NCBI GenBank assembly: GCA_026214975.1
Contig: JAOBSW010000844.1
Coordinates: forward strand, 26,386 to 90,385
Reading direction: 5' to 3'
Source of the DNA: Gentiana macrophylla
Taxonomy: Eukaryota > Streptophyta > Magnoliopsida > Gentianales > Gentianaceae
Length of the DNA: 64,000 bases
Of this stretch, positions 22,507 through 32,812 are shown one piece after another; positions within the stretch are counted from its first letter, which is position 1, and the number at the start of each line of letters is the position of its first letter. Made by a program: the position numbers and the translations under genes. The notes under the pieces were generated by a model. The model did no database searches. It had not been told where the DNA came from and saw only the letters and a program-made list of their open reading frames with translations.

Positions 22507-25500
22507 AAATGGGGGTTTACAACTTTTTGTATATAATTGTATTAGAGTTTACTCAAAATAGGGGTTTACAACTATTTGTATATAATTATAGTAGAGTTTA
22601 CTCAAAACGGGGGTTTACAACTTTTTGTATATTATTGTAATAGAGTTTACTCAAAACAGGGGTTCACAACTTTTTGAATATAGTTGTATAGTAGAGTTTA
22701 CTCAAAACAGGGGTTTACAACTTTTTGTATATAATTATAGTTGAGTTTACACAAATCAGGGGTTTACAACTTTTTGTAAATAATTATATAGTAGAGTTTA
22801 CTCAAAACGGGGGCTTACAACTTTTTGTATATTATTGTATAAGAGTTTACTCAAAACGGGGGTTTGCAACTTTTTGTATATAATTGTATAGTAGAGTTTA
22901 CTCAAAACGGGGGTTTACTACTTTTTGTATATAAGTATAGTAAAGTTCTTCACTCAAAATGGAGGTTTACAACTTTTTGTATATATTTATAGTAGAGTTT
23001 ATTCAAAACAAGGGTTTACAATTGTAAATAATTGTATAGTAGAGTTACTCAAAACGGGGGTTTATAACTTTTTGTATATTATTGTATTAGCGTTTACTAA
23101 AAATGGGGGTTTACAACTTTTTGCATATAATTGTAAGAGTTTACTCAAAACAGGGGTGTACAACTTTTTGTACAATAAAACGGGGGTTTACAACTTTTTG
23201 TGTATAATTGTATAGTAGAGTTTACTCAAAACGGGGGTTTACAACTTTTTGTTTATTATTGTATTAGAGTTCACTCAAATCGTTCGTTTACAACTTTTTG
23301 TATATAATTATAATAGAGTTCACTCAAAATGGAGGTTTTCAACTTTTTGTATATAGTATAGTAGAGTTTACTCAAAACGGGGGTTTACAACTTTTTGCAA
23401 TTATTGTAGTATAGTATATTCAAAACGGAGGTTTACAACTTTTTGTATATTATTGTAGTAGAGTTCACTCAAAACGGGGGTTTATAATTTACAACTTTTT
23501 GTTTGTTATTGTATTAGATTTCACTCAAAACGTGCATTTACAACTTTTTGTATATAATTATAGTAGAGTTCACTCAAAACGGAGGTTTGCAACTTTTTGT
23601 ATATAATTATTGTAGAGTTTACTCAAAACGGGGGTTTACAATTTTTTATATATAATTATAGTAGTGTTTACTCAAAATGAGGGATTACAACTTTTTGTAA
23701 ATAATTGTACAGTAGAGTTTACTCAAAACGGGGGTTTACATCTTTTTGTATATGATTGTAGTAAAGTTCACTTAAAACGGATGTTTAAATTTTTTGTATA
23801 TTATTGTAGTAGAGTTCACTCAAAACGGAGGTTTGCAACTTTTTGTATATAATTATAGTAGAGTCTACTCAAAACAGGGGTTTACAACTTCTTGTATGTT
23901 ATTGTATTTGAGCTTACTCAAAACGGGGCTTACAACTTTTTGTATATAATTGTATAGTAGAGTTTACTCAAAACGGGGGTTTACAACTTTTTGTAAATAA
24001 TTGTATAGTAGAGTTTACTCAAAACGGGGGTTTACAACTTTTTGTATATTATTGTATAAGAGTTTACTCAAAACAGGGGTTCACAACTTTTTGAATATAA
24101 TTGTATAGTAGATTTTACTCAAAACTGGGGTTTACAACTTTTTGTATATAATTATAGTAGTGTTTACACAAAACAGGGGTTTACAACTTTTTGTAAATAA
24201 TTATATAGTAGAGTTTACTCAAAACGGGGGTTTACAACTTTTTGTATATTATTGTATAAGAGTTTACTCAAAATGGGGGTTTGCAACTTTTTGATAATAA
24301 TTGTATAGTATAGTTTACTCAAAACGGGGGTTTACAACTTTTTGTATATAATTATAGTAGATTTTACTCAAAATGTGGTTTGCAACTTTTTGTATATAAT
24401 TATAGTATAGTTTACTCAAAATAGGGGTTTAAAACTTTTTTTATATTATTGTATTTGAGCTTACTCAAAACGGGGTTTACAACTTTTTGTATATAACTGT
24501 ATTGTAGAGTTTACTCAAAACGGGGGTTTACAACTTTTTGTATATAATTATAGTTGAGTTTACTCAAAATTGGGGGTTTACAACTTTTTGTAAATAATTG
24601 TATAGTAGAGTTTACTCAAAACGGGGGTTTACAACATTTTGTATATTATTGTATAAGAGTTTACTCAAAACGGGGGTTTACTACTTTTTGTATATAATTG
24701 TATGGTAGAGTTTACTCAAAATGGGGGTTTACAACTTTATGTATATTATTGTATTAGAGTTCACTCAAAACAGAGGTTTACAACTTTTAGTATATAGTAT
24801 AGTAGAGTTTACTCAAAACGGGAGTTTTACAACTTTTTGTATGTTATTATTGTAGTAGAGTTTACTCAAAATGGTGGTTTACAACTTTTTGTATATTATT
24901 GTAGTAGAGTTTACTCAAAACGGAGGTTTACATCTTTTTGTATATAATTATAGTAGAGTTTACACAAAATGGGGGTTTACAACTTTTTGAATATTATTGT
25001 ATTTGAGCTTACTCAAAACAGGGTTTACAACTTTTTGTATATAATTGTATAGTAGAGTTTACTCAAACGGGATTTACAACTTTTTGTATATAATTATTGT
25101 AGAGTTTACTCAAAACGAGAGTTTACAACTTTTTGTAAATAATTGTATAGTAGAGTTTACTCAAAACGGGGGTTTACAACTTCTTGTATATTATTGTATA
25201 AGAGTTTACTCAAAACGGGAGTTTACTACTTTTTGTATATAATTGTATGTTAGAGTTTACTCAAAACGGGGGTTTACAACTTTTTGAATATAATTGTATT
25301 AGAGTTTACTCAAAATGGGGTTTAAAACTTTTTGTATATAATTATAGTAGAGTTTACTCAAAATGGGGGTTTACAACTTTTTGTATATTATTGTATTAGA
25401 GTTTACTCAAAACGGGGGTTCACAACTTTTTGAATATTATTGTATAGTAGAGTTTTCTGAAAACGGGGTTTACAACTTTTTGTATATAATTATAGTAGAG

Positions 25501-27492
25501 TTTACTCAAAATGGGGGTTTACAACTTTTTGTAAATAATTGTATAGTAGAGTTTACTCAAAATGGGGGTTTACAACTTATTGATATTATTGTAGTGGAGT
25601 TTACTCAAAACGGGGTTTACAACTTTTTGTAAATAATATTGTAGATTTTACTCAAATCGGATGTTTACAACTTTTTGTATATAATTATAGTAGAGTTTAC
25701 TCAAAATGGTGGTTCACAACTTTTAGTATATTATTGTATTAGAGTTTACTCAAAACGGGGGTTTACAACTTTTTGTAAATAATTGTATAGTAGAGTTTAT
25801 TCAAAACATGGGTTTACAACTTTTTGTATATTATTGTAGTAGAGTTTACTCAAAACGGGGGTTTACAACTTTTTATATATAATATTGTAGATTTTACTCA
25901 AAACGGAGGTTTACAACTTTTTGTATATAATTATAGTAGAGTTTACTCAAATGGGGGGTTTGCAACTTTTTGTATATTATTCTATTTGAGTTTCCTCAAA
26001 ACGAGGGTTTACAACATTTTGATATAATTGTATAGTATAGTTTACTCAAAACGGGGTCTTACAACTTTTTTTATATAATTATTGTAGAGTTTAGTCAAAA
26101 TGAGGGTTTATATCTTTTTGTAAATAATTGTATAGTAGAGTTTACTCAAAACGTGGGTTTACATCTTTTTGTATATGATTGTAGTAAAGTTCACTTAAAA
26201 TGGAGGTTCAGAACTTTTTGTATATTATTGTAGTAGAGTTCGCTCAAAACGGAGGTTTGCAACTTTTTGTATATAATTATAGTAGAGTTTACTCAAAACA
26301 GGGTTTACAACTTTTTGAATATAATTGTATTTGAGCTTACTCAAAACGGGGGTTTACAACTTTTTGTATATAATTAAAGTAGAGTTTACTTAAAATTGGG
26401 GGATTACAACTTTTTGTAAATAATTGTATAGTAGAGTTTACTCAAAACGGAGGTTTACAACTTTTTGTATATTATTGTATAAGAGTTTACTCAAAACGGG
26501 GGTTTACTACTTTTTGTATATAATTGTATTGTAGAGTTTACTCAAAACGGGGGTTTAAAACTTTTTGTATATAATTGTATTAGAGTTTACTCAAAATAGG
26601 GGTTTACAACTTTTTGTATATAATTATAGTAGAGATTACTCAAAACGGGGGTTTACAACTTTTTGTATATTATTGTATTAGAGTTTACTCAAAACAGGGG
26701 TTCACAACTTTTTGAATATAATTGTATAGTATAGTTTACTCAAAACGGGGGTTTACAACTTTTTGTATATAATTATAGTAGAGTTTACACAAAACGGGGG
26801 TTTACAACTTTTTGTAAATAATTATATTAGAGTTTACTCAAAACGGGGGTTTATAACTTTTTGTATATTATTATATAAGAGCTTACTCAAAACAGGGGTT
26901 TGCAACTTTTTGTATATAATTGTATAGTAGAGTTTACTCAAAACGGGGGTTTACAACTTTTTGTATATAATTATAGTAGAGTACACTCAAAACGGAGGTT
27001 TACAACTTTTTGTATATATTTATAGTAGAGTTTACTCAAAACAGGGGTTTACAATTGTAAATAATTGTATAGTAGAGTTACTCAAAACGGGGGTTTATAA
27101 CTTTTTGTATATTATTGTATTAGCGTTTACTCAAAATGGGGGTTTACAACTTTTTGTATATAATTGTATAGTAGAGTTTACTCAAAACAGGGGTGTACAA
27201 CTTTTTGTACAATAAAACGGGGGTTTACAACTTTTTGTGTATAATTGTATAGTAGAGTTTACTCAAAATGGGGTTTACAACTTTTTGTATATTATTGTAT
27301 TAGAGTTCACTCAAAACGTGCGTTTACAACTTTTTGTATATAATTATAGTAGAGTTCACTCAAAACGGAGGTTTACAACTTTTTGTATATTATTGTAGTA
27401 TAGTATACTCAAAACGGAGGTTTACAACTTTTTGTATATTATTCTAGCAGAGTTCACTCAAAACGGAGGTTTACAACTTTTTGCATATAATT
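22507..27492. repeat. Satellite array, block 2
   Basis: Same monomer family as block 1. The shortened composite monomer gtgtacaactttttgtacaa followed by taaaacggggg occurs near 23173 and 27211. The start repeats the pattern at the beginning of the window (22625-23330 resembles 1-700). The block ends at taatt, the target duplication of element E. Confidence 0.97.
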
Positions 27493-28269
27493 TGATATGG
27501 GTTTGGATCTAGATTGAAGGCATCAATGATGAACACAAGAACAAAAGAGCGAGCTTGTTCTTCCTAAGGAATCAGCACCTTAGAAATCCCAAGTTTGAAA
27601 ACATCACAACAAAGGAATGCTTAATCCTTTGATAGATTCTCCAAGTTAAACACTAACTAATCAGCAAGGTAAATGTAAAACTCAAATAAATTTTCAATCA
27701 CTGAAAATTCATAATATATAAAATTTCCACTCAAAGTTTGTCTATCCCTAAGTTGTGTTTTGGAACAGCCATATATATAGGCTGAATTACATAGCATTTG
27801 GTAAATAAAAGATAACAACATTATCTTAGGTAAATTGAAAGGTTTACAATTATTAAATAAAAGATAGGAAACTCTTCAGCTTTTGGGAACATTAAATGCT
27901 GCAACTCTCGACCCTTTTGTATGCTCTTCAGCAGCCTTCCCGTATTCAGTCTATATCCAGAGCTTCTGTTGTCCACTAAATGCAAACCATATATGCATTT
28001 TATAGTGCTAAAAAATATCTACGACTTTCATCAAGGACTTAATTTCATATGGATAAGTTATAAGGGTCAAAATTGCGAATTACAGAAGCTGCGTTTCAGT
28101 TTCCAGAATTGCTGAATTTTCTAAGTTCAATGCATCTTCATAATTCCATGCCTTGAATTTATTCCCAAAATGGCGCCAATAATATCTTGAATATCAGCCT
28201 TTTAATTACTAAATAAGACATAAAATATATAATAATAATACTCAAAATATTGTATCTTGATTCATATCA
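27493..28269 (-). repeat. Element E 3' LTR (777 bp)
   Basis: It ends on the plus strand in cttgattcatatca. A minus-strand TATA box lies in catatatatagg near 27771-27780. Like the LTRs of D, G and H it contains a ggcgcc palindrome (tggcgccaataatatc). Compared with the 5' copy there are several small indels. Confidence 0.92.
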
Positions 28270-28771
28270 TTCTCCCACTCTTCGAAAAGGATTCGTCCTC
28301 GAATCCACCTGGGTCGAACATGAAGATTTGCCTTTCATTCGGAAGTAATCCCACGTAGTCACTGTCCAACACCACATATGGAGAGATGAACATTATAATA
28401 ATCACTCTCTCATACTGTTTAAATGCAACCTCATAAAAATCAGCAATTACAAATTGTAAAGGAATACAAGACACTTCAAATGGATCAAAAGAAATATGTG
28501 ATGCTTGTACGTCCTGTATTTGCAAAATGAACCCGGTTGTCTTCGGTTGAACCAATTCATCACAAGGATGATATACCTGTAATGGTAAATCAACAGACTC
28601 AAAAACTTGAATAGCGTCCTCCTCGTCTTTAATGCCAACATTGATTGCTTCAAAATTAAAAGCAATGTCTGCTTGAAGATCAGGAATTTTAACAAACTCC
28701 TCAGGTGTAGATATAACAGGATCATGAACATCATCAAAATTAATTTCGACCCCCTTGTCATCATTTACCAA
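28262..28771 (-). CDS. Acidic ORF with C-terminal FDPF module, element E
   Basis: An intact 169-residue frame that ends 8 bp inside the 3' LTR. Residues 1-65 are rich in Asp and Glu (VEINFDDVHDP, GIKDEEDAIQVFES). The module follows: HISFDPFEV near 92-100, PLQFVIADF near 104-112, a hydrophobic stretch VIIIMFISPYVVLD near 122-135, and FMFDPGGFEDESF at 150-162. I do not recognise a known family. The same order of motifs occurs in the 280-residue ORF of element G and, more diverged, in A, C and H. The hydrophobic stretch is too short and mixed for a confident membrane segment. Expression is unproven. Confidence 0.65.
   Translation of the reverse strand: MVNDDKGVEINFDDVHDPVISTPEEFVKIPDLQADIAFNFEAINVGIKDEEDAIQVFESVDLPLQVYHPCDELVQPKTTGFILQIQDVQASHISFDPFEVSCIPLQFVIADFYEVAFKQYERVIIIMFISPYVVLDSDYVGLLPNERQIFMFDPGGFEDESFSKSGRMI
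28270..28285 (-). other. Polypurine tract of element E
   Basis: The plus strand reads ttctcccactcttcga, so the element strand has an A/G-rich tract (gagtgggagaa) directly beside the 3' LTR, interrupted by a single T. Confidence 0.75.
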
Positions 28772-28869
28772 AGGAAAATCATCATAAACAGATTTTTTTA
28801 ATCAACAATTGGAGCACATTTTCCTCAATGGTCGTCTTTTTCTCAATCTCGTCACATAATGCATTTTCT

Positions 28870-29171
28870 CTATGGGCATCTCTCACCTCTTGTTCTTTGT
28901 GTGTCTGAAAAGCCTTGGATCATGTATGTGAATCTTGTCCTCTTACCATTTATGTCATTAGAGTATTGAGTCGAAGAACCATCATACATCACACATTTTT
29001 CATCTAACCATGGCATACCAAGAAGTAAATGATAAACCTTCATGGGAACAATATCACTTAAGACCTTATCCGTGAAGTTTCCCAATTTGAAATGAATCAA
29101 TACCTGCTTGGTTACCTTGACGTTTGAACCATCTTTGAACCACCTGAAGCTGTAAGGATATGGGTGTGTGA
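28870..29171 (-). pseudogene. Element E protease-like domain, C-terminal half
   Basis: The frame reads THPYPYSFRWFKDGSNVKV, then KQVLIHFKLGNF and YHLLLGMPWLDEKCVMYDG. This parallels the second half of the CRM-type protease domain in element D (HPHPYKLQWLNNAGELSV, then SHILLGHPWQYDRKVLFDG). The first half lies on the other side of the inserted solo LTR F, at 31343-31563. About 15 residues before 29171 in the open frame come from F and do not belong to it. Confidence 0.8.
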
Positions 29172-31342
29172 TGTAATATTCCGATTTTTGGGAAAGGGCA
29201 GACGTGTCATTTTGCAAAAATGAAATATTGGGTTCGGTTCCATTTATTCGGAGTTTAATTATTTAATTAAATATATGTAAAGTTTCGAAATATATGCATA
29301 TATTTAAGGGGAAGAAAATCTGATTTAATAAGGGTGATTAAGGAAAATCAGTGAAATTAGGTAAATTTGGGATTTTCTCTATTTAAGGAAAAATCAACCT
29401 AATCAGCCCCATAATATTTTAATCAGCTTTTCCACCTCCAAAACTCACCTTCTGCGTGTGAGAGAGAGAAAGGTTAAGGCTGAGAGTTTTGTTCATCGAT
29501 TGCTAAGTCAATTCTTGACGGTTTTCAGATCAGAGTCGAGCACCGGAATCGTTGTGAAGAAGGCAACGTTTTGATTGCAGAAAGTTGGAGCTTTGATAAA
29601 TTATGTGTAAGCCCTAATTCAGCTCACCTTCGAGTTTGATGGGCTCAAACTCATCAATTCGTAGTTTTGTCGTTTAGAAGCGTGTGATTGAATCTAATCT
29701 AAGTTTGGATTTATCACACATGTTTTCCTGCAGAAAAGGATCAATTTTGCTGCTGTTTTTCTGAGTTTGGAGTTGGATTAAGCTTGCTTAAAAGGTAAGA
29801 GGCTCTTCCTACAATTCCAATTATTGTTATTATAGTTTAGATCATGTTTTATGATGCATAGATACAAGAAAGACGTGCTTTTTCGTTGATCAAAGGATCA
29901 CAGACGTTTAGATATGTTTTCTACGTTTTACTGAGTTGAAATCGATGTTAATTAGGTTAGAAACGATTCAGAAATCGAGTCATGAAGGTTTTAGCGTTTT
30001 GGGAAAAACCCAGTCGGACGGGCGTCTGAGACCCTAATGAGCTTCACGGCGCGCCTGCATTAGGCAGACGGGCGTTTGAGGTCAGATTTTTGATTCAGGA
30101 TGTAGCTGTTTTTGGTGGACGGGCATCCACGGTTAGTGGGCGGGCGTCTGATTACGGACGGGCGTCCATAGGGTTCCAAACGGGCGTCTGGCCTGTTTTA
30201 CTTTGTTTTCACTATTCTAGCACCTTAGTTTGGTTTTTGACTTCATAATCATGTTTTCACGGTTTTAAACCCTTAATCCTGATATGTTAAGATTAATTAA
30301 ATATGAACAAGCCCCGATTGAGTTTCTGATTCGTTCAGTTAAAACACCGCTTAAAGGGAGTTGAAGTTCGGATACGTCGGAAGGGCATGAAAGGGCTTGT
30401 GCTTTGATGAACTAGGGTTCATCAATGTCTGTGTAATTGATAGGATGTGATGTCTAGTCGTCTAAGTGAGGGAGTAGAGTTGATAAGGTGAGTATTATTC
30501 TGAAAACACTTAGGTGACTAGTTAATTCACATTAATAATTACATAAGTGTAGTAAAAGCTAAAACGTCATCTATTCTTGGTTAGGCACTGATTCAAATCG
30601 GCGATGTGATACGTTCATAAAAGGTGGACAACGCTACTAGCTCAAAAGGCTGAAGGGTAGTGGAGGAAATCCATCGAGCGTATATGCACCAGGACTATCG
30701 GTGCTAATCACCGTAGTTGGCAAGTATATCTCGTGGTGGAATTTTCACCATGCATTGTGTTCTTGAGTAATGATGTAACGAAGATAAGCTAAGTTAGAAA
30801 CGTATAGTCATGACGTGTCGATGGGCATGGAATGAACCTTAAATTGAGTCGGTCTCAATCATATAACATCTTTAATAATAACCTTAATTGTATTGTAGCT
30901 TCTACTTCTTACCTCAAATGCATGTTTATTTATGTGTTTGGGGGAGAGAAGACGAACAAGTAAATGAGGAGTTCGAGGAGGACTTTGATGACGACGTTTG
31001 AGGATGCCAGAGTTGAAAACCATGTTTATTATTTATTTATTTACATTTATTTCATAGACTCGGATTATTATTGAATCTTGTAGTTCCCTTTCAGTTTTTA
31101 AGATTCGTACTTTTGGATTCGTTTGGTTTTTCCGATGTAATAAGTATTACATTTTATTCTACCTTTAGTATTTCTATTCTTGGTTTTTTGAAAAAAATTA
31201 CCCGAGTCTTTTTAGCTTCCGTTTGCTTTAATTTGATACGACATAGTAGAGGCTTACGTGTAATATTATTTATTTAATATTATGCGTGCCGAACGTTTCG
31301 ATTTCCGTATAAGGACTCGGTGTCCGGGAACGGGGTGTTACA
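29172..31342 (+). mobile_element. Element F: solo LTR of a Tekay-type element (2171 bp)
   Basis: It starts TGTAATATTCCGATTTTTG and ends GGACTCGGTGTCCGGGAACG followed by GGGTGTTACA. These ends match the sense-strand LTR ends of element B (TGTAATATCCCGATTTTTG and CTCGGTGTCCGGGAGTGG), but the interior has diverged. Flanks carry gtga(t) on both sides, consistent with a 4-5 bp duplication and one lost T. There is no internal domain, so it arose by LTR-LTR recombination. It contains six CG-rich dyad repeats at 30013-30192 and interrupts the protease-like frame of element E. Confidence 0.88.
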
Positions 31343-31563
31343 GTGATGACAGGTAGCTTGAAATTATCAACAAACTCGGCACTCACAAGATTGATCGTAG
31401 CCTCATGATCAATGATGAGATTACATGTCCTCAGAATACCTTTGCTCTCATGGATCCCAACAGTCGAATGAAAAAGATCCTCTCTGTGGTCGTTATCAAA
31501 ATTTGTCCATTCTACATTCCATTTAATAGGACGACCATATCTATCATAATAATATTGCACCAT
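31343..31563 (-). pseudogene. Element E protease-like domain, N-terminal half with altered active site
   Basis: Residues 1-73 of the frame starting at 31563 belong to E; the rest is read from F. The stretch LIIDHEATINLVSAEFVD aligns with LIVDSGSCANVVSADLID in element D. The protease triad D-S-G is therefore D-H-E here. If correct, the domain was no longer a working protease before F inserted, although the fold may be kept. Confidence 0.72.
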
Positions 31564-32041
31564 TTTATAATTCGTCTAGACCACTCTTGGTTTATCACAA
31601 AGGAGTAGGCTGCTGAAATTTCCAGAATGTAAGCAGAAAACTACGGCCAAAATTCTAATTAAACGGTAAGGAATCTGGAAAAACTCAAAGAACGAAAGTT
31701 GAAGATTGGGAACTTTCCTATAAGTCTACCAAAAAATCACGAATTTTGGACATGATTTACCCACCTGAATTGGAGCCGTAACAAAAACTGTGCAAAACTG
31801 TGAAAAACTGTGTACAGATTTTTGTGAGGCAAATTTGAAAGTGATGGGCTGCGAATTTGGAGGGGAGGTAAAGAGAAAGAATGTAGATAACACGGCGATT
31901 GTGACGTGGTAAAAATTTCAGAATTTTTGGAGGTGATTTGGGTAGTGAATGAACAGAAACAGAAAACTTTTTTTTTTGTTATTTTGTTTTTTTATAGAAT
32001 GGACGAAAAAATAAAATGATATTTGATACCTCAATCCCTGC
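31564..32041 (-). other. Element E leader
   Basis: About 480 bp between primer site and first frame, without a conserved frame. It contains a poly-T run near 31970-31990 and short repeats such as gtgaaaaactgtg. No gag domain or zinc knuckle is visible in this element. Confidence 0.5.
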
Positions 32042-32053
32042 GCTCTGATACCA
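32042..32053 (-). other. Primer-binding site of element E
   Basis: The plus strand reads gctctgatacca, an exact reverse complement of tggtatcagagc, the initiator methionine tRNA primer site. It lies 2 bp from the 5' LTR. Confidence 0.9.
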
Positions 32054-32055
32054 AT

Positions 32056-32812
32056 TGATATAGATTTGGATCTAGATTGAAGGCATCAATGAAGAAAACG
32101 AAGAGCAAGGCTTAGATTTCTTAAGGAATCAGAACCTTAAGATCACTAAGTTGAGAACGTCTCACAAAGATTGCTCAAATCTTTGATAAATTCTCCAAGT
32201 TAAACACTACATAATCAGCAAGGTAAAGGTTTAACTCACCAAATTTTCAATCACTGAAAATTCATAATTATATAAAATTTTCACTCAAAGTTTGTCTTCC
32301 CAAGTTGTGTTTTGGAATAGCCATATGTATAGGCTGAATTACATTGGTAAATAAAAGATAACAACATTATCTTAGGTAAATTGAAAGGTTCACAATTATT
32401 AAATAAAAGATAGGAAACTCTTCAGCTTTTGGGAACATTAAATGCTGCAACTTTTGACCCTTTTGTATGCTCTTGTAAGCCTTTCAGATTCGGTCTATAT
32501 TCAGAGCTTCCGTTGTCCAATAAATGCAAACCATATATGCATTTTATAGTGCTAAAAAATATCTACAACTTTCATCAAGGACTTAATTTCATACGGATAA
32601 GTTATAAGGGTAAAATTGCGAAATACATAAGCTGCATTTCAGTTTCCAGAATTGCTGAATCTTCTAAGTTCAATGCATCTTCATAATTCCATGCCTTGAA
32701 TTTATTCCCAAAATGGCGCCAATAATATCTTGAATATCAGCCTTTTAATTACTAAATAAGACATAAAATATATAATAATAATACTCAAAATACAGTATCT
32801 TGATTCATATCA
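32056..32812 (-). repeat. Element E 5' LTR (757 bp)
   Basis: Similar to 27493-28269, with several substitutions and short deletions. The TATA region reads catatgtatagg, changed from catatatatagg in the other copy. Confidence 0.92.

Larger units (their letters stand above)
27493..32812 (-). mobile_element. Element E: non-autonomous CRM-like LTR retrotransposon carrying solo LTR F
   Basis: TGATAT...ATATCA ends and the duplication taatt at 27488-27492 and 32813-32817 define the element. LTRs are 777 and 757 bp. On the minus strand the order is LTR, a perfect 12-nt initiator-Met primer site, leader, a protease-like fragment split by F, an acidic ORF with the FDPF module, polypurine tract, LTR. 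There is no reverse transcriptase, RNase H or integrase, so mobilisation would need a partner. Without F it is about 3.1 kb. Confidence 0.93.

Noticed and set aside
32056..32812. Element E ends as a DNA transposon with inverted termini
   Set aside because: The ends are direct LTRs with primer site and polypurine tract, so it is an LTR element.
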